From positions 18,664 to 82,663 of the forward strand of contig DCFX01000055.1 in the NCBI GenBank assembly GCA_002314445.1: a stretch of 64,000 nucleotides of DNA, written 5' to 3'. The DNA is from Treponema sp. UBA1793 (GTDB lineage Bacteria; Spirochaetota; Spirochaetia; Treponematales; Treponemataceae). Position 1 is the first letter of the stretch. Each line of letters starts with the position of its first letter. This document shows, piece by piece, positions 18,080 through 27,500 of this stretch. The translations under genes and the position numbers were made by a program. The notes below the pieces were generated by a model. That model was not told where the DNA came from. It worked only from the letters and a program-made list of their open reading frames with translations, and did not search any database.

Positions 18080-20851
18080 ATGAAGGCGATGAAAATTTTA
18101 CTATACAGGTTCATTCCGGCTGCTGCGGCAGTACTGCTGCTTGCAGGCTGTACCCAGCTGCTTCAGAATACCGGTGGCACAGCTTCGTCCGGTACGGACG
18201 GATACAGCACGATAAAACTTGTTCTGGCTCCTGAGGAAAATACACCGGCAGTTTCGGAATCTGTGTCATCAACGGCGCTTGTGCGGTCTGCATATCCGTC
18301 GTCGCTCGACAGTTCCATGCTGTACAATGTAACGGCGCTTGAAAGCGGAGCATCGTCTTCAATAGATTGCACAGTTTCTGTAACTGACGCAGTTCTTTCG
18401 TTTTCACTCCTTTCGGGAAAAACGTGGACAATAACGGTTACCGCATACGGCTCATCCGACACAACACATACAACGCCTCTTCTTACCGGAACGGCTGAGG
18501 TTACGCTCAGTACGAACCAGACATCCGCTTCTCAGACGGTCAGTCTGCTGCCCGCAGACGGTACGACAAGTACCGGTACAATCAGCCTGCAGATGACGGA
18601 CGGCACGACAGCTAAAACGATAAGCTCGATTACGGCTAAATATACTGTTGCAGGAGCGATGTATACGACAGCACTTACCGGTTCGAGCAGCGTCGGCTGG
18701 ACATTCTCCCACGGAACGGAAGGTACGGCCGCCGACGCTTCAATTGCAGCCGGTACGTACGATGTTGTCTTTTATTTTTACGACAGTGGCAGTGCGCTTG
18801 TCGGTTGGTATGCCGATAAAATAGCCGTTTATCCGGGACTTACCACAGATAAATGGTACGTAAGCGGTAGTACCGGCTCGGACACGCTTTCCGTAACGGA
18901 CAGTATGCTGAGTACTCCCGATTCCAATACATACTTTGTGTCGGGCACAGGGGGTGCCTTTACGGGAAGCGATTCAAACAGCGGCACTGTTATTTCAGAA
19001 CCGTTTGCGACGCTTTCCGCGGCGCTTTCCGCCGTGAACGATGTGAACGACGGAATTTCTGCCTATAAAATATATCTAGACGGGACGCTTACGGAAACGG
19101 AACAGACTGCAGACAACGTCGGTCTGGGGTACTGCGAACGGATTTATCCGGGGAAAAATCTTACATTGTCGATTATCGGCATAGGTGGTGCGGCAGTGCT
19201 TGACGCGTCGGCAGTGAGTGGTTCAAATCTTATAACGCTCCTGTCCGTCACAAGCGGAACCGATAATTACACGGTAAACTTCACACTCAAGGACCTTACG
19301 CTTAAATGTCCGCCGGGTACTTCGGATGGTGAAGCATACGGTGTGTTTGCACAGAGTTATTACGGCAGCGGTTCGCTGCTTACGCTTTCCGATTGTACCG
19401 TCGAGGCTGATTCAGAGTATGCCAGGCCTGTATGTATACTCCCGAGCGAGAACAGTTATATACCGCTTACTCTGACCGGAAAAACAGCGCTTAACGCTTC
19501 CGGTTCTTCCCTCGTCGCTCTGCGTTCATACGGAGCGGTGACGCTGGATTCGACGGATATAAGCATTACCGGTGTTCTGCAGGCGGGATCTATCGTGGTA
19601 AACGCTGTGCCGTCGGCTTCCATTACCGTTGAACCGTACTCTTCCGCAGCGACATCGGCAGTAACGCTTTTTTCAGGTGACAGTACACAATCCGTCTCCG
19701 GTAATATTTCGTCATTCCCGCTGTGGGATACCACGAACTATTACTACACGGGTAGCTGTGATGTTATGCCCGTGCAGACATTCTCATGGAACGGATCGTC
19801 AAATGTTTCTGCAACAATAACGTATGCAGGAACATCGTATGATGTTTTTACAGCAGATAATTCCGTAATCGATGGCTATTTCTGTACTGCTGTTGACAGT
19901 AACGGTCAGATATATGTTATGTACTACAGCAGCACTTTCACGGTCTATACGGCTGGTGAAAGTTATTCCGTGGACGTCGGGAGCTGTGATTTAAATTGCT
20001 GTAGCGGATCAATGTGTGTCCTTACTGACGGCAGTCTGCTTTTTGCGCGCAGTAGTTACTCTAACACCCTGTGTGAACTTACCCTGAGCGGCGGAACATA
20101 CAGCTGTACGGATGTTACGCTTACAGACAGTGATAATACGGACGGGCCATGCATAACTTCACTTGCTGCGGAGGAGAACAACAGTACGCAATACGTGTTC
20201 TATACGTATACGGATACAAGCAGTGAGCCGTGTATACCGAAACTGGCATGTGCAGTCCTGTCCAGTACCGCGCTTACGAAAGAATGGGCGGAATCTGTTT
20301 CCATTTCCGACGTATACTGCAGCATGGTAAGTATTAAAGACATGACCGTCGGATTTGACGGAAATCTGTATATGTTGCTGTCGGATAAATCTACAGTAGA
20401 CTTTATACTGAACAATAGTCTGTATCTTACTTATAGAGGTGCGCTTGTCTGTGCCGGAAGTGCACAGTCGCTTGCTTCCGATACAGCTCCTTCTTCTCTT
20501 TCGCTTACTTCGTACGGATGGCGCAGCAGTTCTAACGGAACCACGCAGTGTACTGCCAGCGGATATGAGTCGTCTGCTATATCGATTTATGCATCATCAA
20601 GTGATTCTTATACTGATGATCAGTATCTTACGGGACCTGTCAGGTTCCTGGGGCTGACGCTGAAGCAGATTACAATGGCCGATTACGGTATATATGTGAA
20701 CGGGACAAGTTATAATACAAAATCAGGAACTGCGGTATTTACACTGGACGCCGGCACTCTGGATCTGGCTGCAACAGATTCCGGAGTATACGGAGAATAT
20801 ATCAGCGGAACCATTTCGACATATTCTTCCAGTTACCAGCCTATGAACTAG
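18080..20851 (+). CDS. Large beta-helix-type surface lipoprotein, paralogue of the previous gene
   Basis: 923 residues. The signal peptide ends in LLLAGC (about residue 23). The N-terminal module repeats the architecture of the gene before it: RSAYPSSLDSS, LLSGKTWTITVTAYG, then YPGLTTDKWYVSGSTG. The DUF1565-like opening is YFVSGTGGAFTGSDSNSGT with PFATLSAALSAV, then a beta-helix-like stretch with KIYLDGTL. The extra C-terminal ~350 residues (from about VQTFSWNGSSNVS) have short aromatic beta motifs such as AVDSNGQIYVMYYS and VGFDGNLYMLLSD, resembling beta-propeller blades. GGGGGA about 9 bases before ATG 18080 supports the start. It ends the three-gene lipoprotein run; no terminator was seen after it. 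Confidence 0.75.
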   Translation: MKAMKILLYRFIPAAAAVLLLAGCTQLLQNTGGTASSGTDGYSTIKLVLAPEENTPAVSESVSSTALVRSAYPSSLDSSMLYNVTALESGASSSIDCTVSVTDAVLSFSLLSGKTWTITVTAYGSSDTTHTTPLLTGTAEVTLSTNQTSASQTVSLLPADGTTSTGTISLQMTDGTTAKTISSITAKYTVAGAMYTTALTGSSSVGWTFSHGTEGTAADASIAAGTYDVVFYFYDSGSALVGWYADKIAVYPGLTTDKWYVSGSTGSDTLSVTDSMLSTPDSNTYFVSGTGGAFTGSDSNSGTVISEPFATLSAALSAVNDVNDGISAYKIYLDGTLTETEQTADNVGLGYCERIYPGKNLTLSIIGIGGAAVLDASAVSGSNLITLLSVTSGTDNYTVNFTLKDLTLKCPPGTSDGEAYGVFAQSYYGSGSLLTLSDCTVEADSEYARPVCILPSENSYIPLTLTGKTALNASGSSLVALRSYGAVTLDSTDISITGVLQAGSIVVNAVPSASITVEPYSSAATSAVTLFSGDSTQSVSGNISSFPLWDTTNYYYTGSCDVMPVQTFSWNGSSNVSATITYAGTSYDVFTADNSVIDGYFCTAVDSNGQIYVMYYSSTFTVYTAGESYSVDVGSCDLNCCSGSMCVLTDGSLLFARSSYSNTLCELTLSGGTYSCTDVTLTDSDNTDGPCITSLAAEENNSTQYVFYTYTDTSSEPCIPKLACAVLSSTALTKEWAESVSISDVYCSMVSIKDMTVGFDGNLYMLLSDKSTVDFILNNSLYLTYRGALVCAGSAQSLASDTAPSSLSLTSYGWRSSSNGTTQCTASGYESSAISIYASSSDSYTDDQYLTGPVRFLGLTLKQITMADYGIYVNGTSYNTKSGTAVFTLDAGTLDLAATDSGVYGEYISGTISTYSSSYQPMN

Positions 20852-20950
20852 CAGGTATCGGTTTATATGTTGAGGATGCCTGATGAGACCGGCTTGGCGG
20901 AAGAAAGACTGCCGGATATACGCAGAGTGAGGCTGTATACGTAGAAAATC

Positions 20951-21440
20951 TTATAATACTGCAATCTCGTCTTCAGAAAGACCCGTACACTGTACTATGG
21001 TTGCAACCGGAATGGATGCTTTTTTCATGTCGAGTGCAGTATTCCTGTCCCGTTACTTCACGGTCCAATTCACGTTTCCACAAAATCCAGTCACTGCTGA
21101 TTTTATCAAGTGTTTTTTTTGGCTTCCATAATATTCCCTTCTGCTGACGTCAGCTGGTCTATGTATTTCTGCTTTGCAGGGTTGTCTGTATTTAAGAAAA
21201 ATTTACACCATTTTTCAATCGAATTCAAGTTTTTAAGCAGATTCCCATTATTATTTTTCATCTGATACATATTCACCGCGGATCTGACGTCTCTGTCGAA
21301 CGTAAAGTTCAGCAGGGATATCTGGTAGACTTTGGGAATCTGAAGCCAGGCGTCTCCTCTTAAAAATACGGTAGTAAGGTGACGTGCGCTTAAATATTCG
21401 GCCCGTGCACCAAATGAATGATATTTGTTTACTCCCTGCC
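20951..21440 (-). pseudogene. Decayed Rpn-family recombination-promoting nuclease / PD-(D/E)XK transposase (C-terminal half, frameshifted)
   Basis: Not a single open frame. Translating the minus strand from about 21433 gives VNKYHSFGARAEYLSARHL, then FLRGDAWLQIPKVYQISLLN and SIEKWCKFFLNTDNP, ending in a TLDKISSDWILWKRELDREV stretch. These are typical of the C-terminal part of Rpn/PDDEXK-family transposases. Near 21040-21055 the frame shifts by one base and continues as NTALDMKKASIPVATIV and CTGLSEDEIAVL to a stop at 20951-20953, the usual family ending. The N-terminal nuclease core is missing and an in-frame stop lies just upstream, so the gene is dead. It marks a past insertion within the lipoprotein island. 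Confidence 0.7.
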
Positions 21441-21720
21441 TATCAGCCCTGCGGGCTGTTTCTTATAGGAATTTATCTGACTCGCCGCTTATGCGGCTGG
21501 CGAATCAACGTCAGCTGCTTCTCCGTGCCTTTTCTGTTGACGAAGGACCGCACTGGTGCACGCTGATTCACGACGGTGGAACGGGCATACACAGGCTCAG
21601 GGTTCAGGGTGAACCAGTCCATGGGTTTACCCTGAACCCGTGTCAGGAAACAGGGTAGACCAGCCCTTTGATTCAGCCTGAACCCGTATAAGAGAGCAGC
21701 CTGAACCAGGTGCAGATCAC
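21440..21720. repeat. Palindrome-rich non-coding stretch with four GGTTCAG/CTGAACC copies
   Basis: Two short hairpins (CAGCCCTGCGGGCTG near 21446 and CGCCGCTTATGCGGCTGGCG near 21484) are followed by a perfect 11-bp inverted repeat, GGGTTCAGGGT (21600-21610) with ACCCTGAACCC (21629-21639). Two more CCTGAACC copies lie at about 21678 and 21699. Open frames here have no protein-like character. Together with the adjacent decayed transposase it looks like mobile-element debris; the remaining bases to 21787 hold nothing I can name except a possible TATACT box near 21779. Confidence 0.5.
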
Positions 21721-21841
21721 TGACTGCAAAATCTCTATGCAATCCGGTATCAGTCCTGAAAAAGGCATATTTTGAATTATACTTAAGATGATGTTGTGCT
21801 CCTTCTGTATCATACTTTTATGTAAGAGGAGAGATTGGTAT

Positions 21842-24271
21842 ATGAGAAAGTTTATTACAGTTTTTACCGGTTGCTGTTGTTTATGTGTGCTTGCAACCGC
21901 ATGTTCAAATCTCGGTAATAGTACAGGAAAAAACGATGCAGTTGTATCGCTTGATTTACCTGCCGCTTTATTCGCATCGGAAACGACTACAGTCAGTACA
22001 GAATATACAGTAACCGCCAGACTGTCCGATGCCGATTCCGGCGAAGTAGTTGAAACACTCAGCGATACAGTTGTATCAGGTGATTCTGTAACGCTTACTT
22101 TTTCTCCTGTCGCAGCGGGACGCGCCGTCATATTGAGTATCAGCGTATATGACAATGACAGCAAGACACTGTATATGAGCGGCAGTTCCGCCCGGTACGT
22201 TGTTGTTGAGGGAGATCAGTCTCTTGATATAACGCTGACGAAAGCGGGCGGAGGAGAGACGACTGGGACAGGTATTATAAACGGAACCGCGAAATATGCC
22301 GACGGAAATACAAGCAGTGAAGGCATAGTCGTGTTCATTGAAAAAAATGAAACTGCGGCTGCCGGCAGCAGTTTTGCTTTATCGCAGAAAAATATTTCGA
22401 CAGTTTCTGCCCGTTCAGCCTCAGCAAGCACAAGTACTACTGCGGATTATGTTATAAATAATGCCGTTGCCATAGCACAGACTGGCAGCGACGGTAAATT
22501 TGAGTTCACAAAACTTGCAGCGGGCAGTTATACAGTTTATGCAGTCTCATCTAATATATCGCTTGACAGGGCTGCATACAGTACCATTACGATAACAGAC
22601 GGTGACAGTCAGACGGTATCGCTTGAACTGACGGCGACAGGCAGTATTTCCGGAACAGTGCTGCTTAACGGAAATACTACCGGAAACAGCGGTATATTCG
22701 TGTACGTTCCGGGAACAAGCTGGATCGCCCTTACAGGTGATTCCGGCAGTTTTACCATAGCAAACGTACCGGTGAGCAGTACGGCTTATGCGCTTGCCGT
22801 GAGTTATAACGGAAAGGTCCGCACGTTTGCCGCCGGCAGCGATTCGGCTACGACTGTAACGGTAACGGCCGGGAGTACGGTAAATGCAGGGACAATGAGC
22901 CTGGCGACGACGGGGATAAAGCATTATTTTACGGATTCCAGCGGAACGGTAAGTACAACGAATTATGTACAGGCAACAAAGAACGGACTCATGTTCGTTC
23001 TGACTGATTTGCCTGATAATACTGTAGCTTTTGGCCTCGGGTTCTCCGGATATACTGACGCTTCCGGAACATATCATGATTTTTACGGTGATTTTTATGT
23101 TGATAAAGTGGATTACGGTAAAACAGTTGCCGAACAGAAAGACATTACTACACTTGCATACATCTACAAGCTTGTCAGTCCGGATGTTACTTATAAGAAT
23201 GTATATGTAGTTTTGTTTGATTCTACATGGACTCAGCTTGTAAAATATTCTGCAGAGAATGTTCTTTCCATCGGTGGATATGGTTCAATAAGTGTTTCCA
23301 ATACCAATGAATTATCACTGAACTGGGATCCCGATACTTTTACTTTGTCTATGAGTGGAGTTCCGGGACTTGATCTTGATAACTACTACGGAGATACTGT
23401 TGCTTCATATTATTGCGAAATGCAGATTACGGCATCGGATGGTACAAGCGATACTTTTAGTGAAGAAAATTACAATGAAATGTCCATTGTTCTAACCGAC
23501 AAACTTTCTGCAAGTATGCTTGAAAAAATATGCGGTAAGTCGGATGTAAAGATGTCTGTAGCCTATAAAGTAAAACTTAAGGAAGATATGTCTGATACAC
23601 GGGAAAATTCTTCCAACTATAATATCTATGGAATTACATTAAAGAATCAGACGGTAAATGCGTTTGCTCCGACTATAACGCTTGACGCAAACGGCGGAAC
23701 GTTCACTCCTGTATCAGGCGGTACGGCAGTATCTGCTTTGACGATTTCTTCAGACAGCAGCGGTACGGCACTTACCACTGAAATGACATTTGCGGAAGTG
23801 AAAAGTATTTTAGATGCAGTATATACACTTTCATATACAACAGGCGGTATTTCTGCGGATGACAGCCCGTACTGTACTGATTCAAGCGGAGCTGTTATTT
23901 CTGTAAGCGATACAACTAAAACCCTTGGCTATACGAATTATAAAATTGTATTCCATTGGACGCTGCATCTTACGTCGGATAACTATGGAACAGGCTGGAC
24001 AGGAACATATGCTACGAAAGATTCTACGAATACAATCAGTCTGTCGAGTACCCTGATTGCAGCATATACGGCCAGTTCTTCAGCTGTACTGACTGTTACA
24101 GCAACCGGCAGTCCTTCCGTTTATTATGAATACAATGGAACAAAATATTATCTTTCCTGCGACAGTTCTTCCGGCAGCACATATATATACACACTCCCTT
24201 TGTCGTATGATATGTATATTACAGGCAGCGATGTTACTATAAGTTCCGTAACGATTGCTTCTCAAAATTAG
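21842..24271 (+). CDS. Large surface lipoprotein with two carboxypeptidase-regulatory-like (Cna-B-type) domains
   Basis: 809 residues from ATG 21842, with AGAGGAGAG about 10 bases upstream; the frame opens 18 codons earlier but without a signal peptide. Signal peptide MRKFITVFTGCCCLCVLATA leads to a lipobox ATAC. After an N-terminal beta domain come two transthyretin-like modules: residues about 140-255 (GTGIINGTAKYADGN to GKFEFTKLAAGSYTVYAVSS) and about 270-345 (GSISGTVLLNGNTTGN to GSFTIANVPVSSTAYALAV). A third region (about 360-600) contains aromatic beta-strands (YHDFYGDFYVDKVDYG), and the rest is Ser/Thr-rich beta structure. This arrangement is typical of cell-surface stalk or binding proteins. 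It is separated from the three-gene lipoprotein run by mobile-element remains. Confidence 0.75.
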   Translation: MRKFITVFTGCCCLCVLATACSNLGNSTGKNDAVVSLDLPAALFASETTTVSTEYTVTARLSDADSGEVVETLSDTVVSGDSVTLTFSPVAAGRAVILSISVYDNDSKTLYMSGSSARYVVVEGDQSLDITLTKAGGGETTGTGIINGTAKYADGNTSSEGIVVFIEKNETAAAGSSFALSQKNISTVSARSASASTSTTADYVINNAVAIAQTGSDGKFEFTKLAAGSYTVYAVSSNISLDRAAYSTITITDGDSQTVSLELTATGSISGTVLLNGNTTGNSGIFVYVPGTSWIALTGDSGSFTIANVPVSSTAYALAVSYNGKVRTFAAGSDSATTVTVTAGSTVNAGTMSLATTGIKHYFTDSSGTVSTTNYVQATKNGLMFVLTDLPDNTVAFGLGFSGYTDASGTYHDFYGDFYVDKVDYGKTVAEQKDITTLAYIYKLVSPDVTYKNVYVVLFDSTWTQLVKYSAENVLSIGGYGSISVSNTNELSLNWDPDTFTLSMSGVPGLDLDNYYGDTVASYYCEMQITASDGTSDTFSEENYNEMSIVLTDKLSASMLEKICGKSDVKMSVAYKVKLKEDMSDTRENSSNYNIYGITLKNQTVNAFAPTITLDANGGTFTPVSGGTAVSALTISSDSSGTALTTEMTFAEVKSILDAVYTLSYTTGGISADDSPYCTDSSGAVISVSDTTKTLGYTNYKIVFHWTLHLTSDNYGTGWTGTYATKDSTNTISLSSTLIAAYTASSSAVLTVTATGSPSVYYEYNGTKYYLSCDSSSGSTYIYTLPLSYDMYITGSDVTISSVTIASQN

Positions 24272-24310
24272 TAAGCGGGACACTTTCCGTTCTTACGTGA
24301 TTTTCAGAAA

Positions 24311-24449
24311 CGTCCTAAACAGACATATCTGTTTAGGACGTGCGGAAGGTTTAATACCTCGCCCCTTGGGGTGTATAAAAGGTCTTAAATCCCGACTGCG
24401 ATACCTCTAGAGAACAATATACCCCGCTGCTTGCGGCGGGGTTATTGAT
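24311..24449. mobile_element. Cluster of strong palindromes, possible IS200/REP-like element remnant
   Basis: A perfect 13-bp inverted repeat with a 4-base loop lies at 24311-24340 (CGTCCTAAACAGA / TCTGTTTAGGACG). Then come GCCCCTTGGGG near 24363 and a GC-rich hairpin at 24422-24442 (CCCCGCTGC TTG CGGCGGGG). On the minus strand this stretch carries CCCCGCCGCAAG and GGTATTAAACC, which resemble sequences I associate with IS200/REP-type ends. No transposase remains. This fills most of the 327-base gap before the giant gene. Confidence 0.4.
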
Positions 24450-24451
24450 TC

Positions 24452-24480
24452 CCCGGCTGTTTTACAGCCGGGTTTTTGTT
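24452..24480 (+). terminator. Rho-independent terminator upstream of the giant gene
   Basis: Stem CCCGGCTG (24452-24459) with CAGCCGGG (24465-24472), 5-base loop, then TTTTTGTT. It insulates the giant gene from upstream transcription. Confidence 0.8.
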
Positions 24481-24538
24481 TTATATTTGTGCTGTACCGT
24501 ACCGATATTTGAAGGGAAGTACCATCTGTTTTTCCGTG

Positions 24539-24567
24539 CTGTACCTTACGGGATGTTGGTATATAAT
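24539..24567 (+). promoter_or_regulatory. Candidate promoter of the giant gene
   Basis: A consensus TATAAT at 24562-24567 lies 31 bases before the start codon; the matching -35 position (CTGTAC, 24539-24544, 17-base spacer) is poor. A terminator lies just upstream, so a promoter is needed here. Confidence 0.4.
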
Positions 24568-24598
24568 AGTAAAAGAATAAGATTCTGGAGGCTTCTGC

Positions 24599-27500
24599 AT
24601 GATCCGCATATTGAACAGCATACGACATTCACACACGGCACGCATACTTGCGGCATGCATACTCCTTGCCTGCGGTATGGCGGAGGCATGGAGTGCGACG
24701 TATTACTGGCGAAGCAGTGCGGTAACGGAAGGTAACTGGGCTGACTCTGCAAGCTGGTCAACAACAGGATATAACGGAGCAGCTGGATCTGCATATCCTG
24801 TTGCAGGAGATACCGTTTATTTTACCGGAGAGGGAAATGCAGTTTCGGCTGATCTTACGGCGGCAGCATACGCTGCAACTGTATATTTTAATACCGGCGG
24901 AAGCAATGCTGTAACAATCAACTTAAACGGTTACAGCCTGACCGTAAGCGGTACAGCGATATTATCGGGGACATCTACAGCCACTTATGCGAGTACGGTT
25001 GATATTAACGGTTCAGGATCATGTACCGTTAATGCGTTGGATTCATCTACTGATCAATATGCCTATTTGAATCTTTCCGGCAGTACCGTGATGACTGTGA
25101 CAACGGCGCTCTACGGCAATACAAATGCCGGTTTTTATATTACTGACACTGATAATTCCTGTACACTGTATGTGCCCGCTTCCGGTGTAAACGTGGATTA
25201 TGGTTCAAGCAGCATTACGTACAGTCCTGCTGATTTACCCAAACCTTATGGAACTCCATCTATTTACAAAGTTACCGCTTCCGACAGCGGTTTTCCATCA
25301 TCCGCCATGTCTTTGACTTTGACACGGGCTTCTTCTTCCGGTACGGCAACCGTCAGTTATGCATATACCGTTGCGGTGACTGATAGCGATTCTGCTGTCA
25401 GTGAATCATATACCCTTGACGGTACGACCGTAACAGATGGTTCAACTGGTTCTTTGACAGTGCCGACCGGCAGTACAAGTAAATCTTTTAACCTGATATG
25501 TACGGGAGGAAGTATTGATGCAGGAGACGGTATTACTGTTACGTTCAAAACTCCCGATGGCTCAATGGATCTTGCCGAAATCACTTATATTCAGGGAGCG
25601 TATATCTGGTCCGGTGCAACGGATTCTGAATGGAGTACTGTAACGAACTGGAAAAACGGAAGTGTACCTTCAAGTACCAGTGTGGTCACAATTCCCTCAG
25701 GATGTACAAATTACCCGGAAATAACAGGTACTGCAGCTGCAAAATCCATTGCAATAAACAGTAATGCTGAATTGACAATGAACGGAGGTTCTCTTTCCGT
25801 AACAAAGATTACCGCATCCGGAACCGGTAAAATAACCGGAGCAAGCGGCAGCTCGAGCGGGACAGTAACTTTTACAGGAACATCCGCTTCATGGACTGCT
25901 GATTATCCGTCATATTCGACGTTCCCCGACGTATCGATTACGTCGGGTTCCGTATGCACTCCGGCTTCCGATATGTATATTACCGGCAGTCTTACGAACA
26001 GCGGCACCTATGATGCACAGACAAGCAGCATCAAAACCGTATTCCAGCCGTATTCGACATCTGCGGTAACCGGCACATCTTCCTACAGCCATACGCTTTT
26101 TGGTACGCTCTCATGCACAAATCAGGGCGGGAAAACACTTTCTTTTGCCAATTATATAACGGTGAATACACTTGTTCTGTCCGGAACTTCTTCAGGCAGT
26201 CTTCTTTCCGTTACCGGAAGCAGCGGGTATATCGATCTTACTTCAGATCAGGCAGGCGGCAGATATATAAGCCTGGAATCTTCTGCACCGGTCATTACCG
26301 ACGGATCAACGGAGGCCGGACATACCTATACGATTTATGCCAGTTCCGCTGTTTCGACAACACCGGCCGGATGGATTATAGACAGTTCGGGTACGTATGT
26401 ATGGCTCGGCGTAACAACTTCATGGAGTTCGACATCAAACTGGAGTACCGGTTCAGTACCTGCGTCAGGTTCTGATGTTGTTATTCCGGCAGGAGTTTCC
26501 GCATATCCGGTGCTTTCTGCGGCAGTTACAGTCAGTACTATCACCATAGCATCAGGAGCAACGCTTGATTTGGGCGGACAGACGCTGACTGTTACAACAC
26601 TGACGAATAACGGCCGGCTGCGGCTTAAAGGAACGGAAACGCTTACAGGGATTACGACATATACCCCCAGTTCTGCAACAACAATAGAATATTACGGAAC
26701 GGCATCCATAACTGACGCTGCATATCTTTTTGGTGTTTCCTTTTATAACCTGACGGTTGCATCGCCCGGGGCTCTTACGATTTCCACGTCGGTTACGGTG
26801 GCAAATCTGCTCAAGAATGCGGGGACGTTTACGTCGATATCTTCTTCTGTAACGGTCAGCGGCAGCATAACGAATACCGGAACATTCACCGGCGGTATCG
26901 TTACAGTGACACCGGCAGATACGACTACAATAACGGGAACGTCGACTGCTTCAGATACAACATTCAGTACGTTGACCTGCACCGGTCAGGGAGGGAAAAA
27001 ACTTGCTGTTGAAGGTGCACTATCTATAACGACTTTGACTCTGACAGGCACATCGACGTCGTCTCTGCTTGCAATAGACGGCAGCGGTTCTATGACGCTT
27101 GCTTCAAGTCAGAGCGGCGGTCAGTATCTGTCTGTGGAAAATGTACCGATTTCATCCAAGACGTATACCGTTACAAACAGTTATTCGTCTGCACCCCCTT
27201 CAGGCTGGAGCGGACTTACTACAACATCAACATATACATGGACTGGAGGAACGTCGACAGACTGGAGTGATACTGCCAACTGGACGGTAGGCGGTTCCGA
27301 ACCAAGTGCCGTTCCTTCCAGTACGGATACGGTTATTATTCCTTCCAGTGTTTCAAGTGAGCCGTCTTTGACGGCTGCCGCATATGCGGGAACGCTTACG
27401 ATAAAATCAGGAAGAACACTGACGGTCGGCAGCAACACCTTAACCGTAGCGGATTCATGGACAAACGCAGGAACTGTCAGCATCGGTGGAGGAACGGTGA

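Noticed and set aside
21473..21742. 89-codon minus-strand frame in the lipoprotein gap
   Set aside because: It is made largely of the inverted-repeat motif, lacks a ribosome binding site and has no recognisable domain.
24311..24480. CRISPR array
   Set aside because: The palindromes differ from one another and there are no repeated units with equal spacers; no cas genes are in the window.
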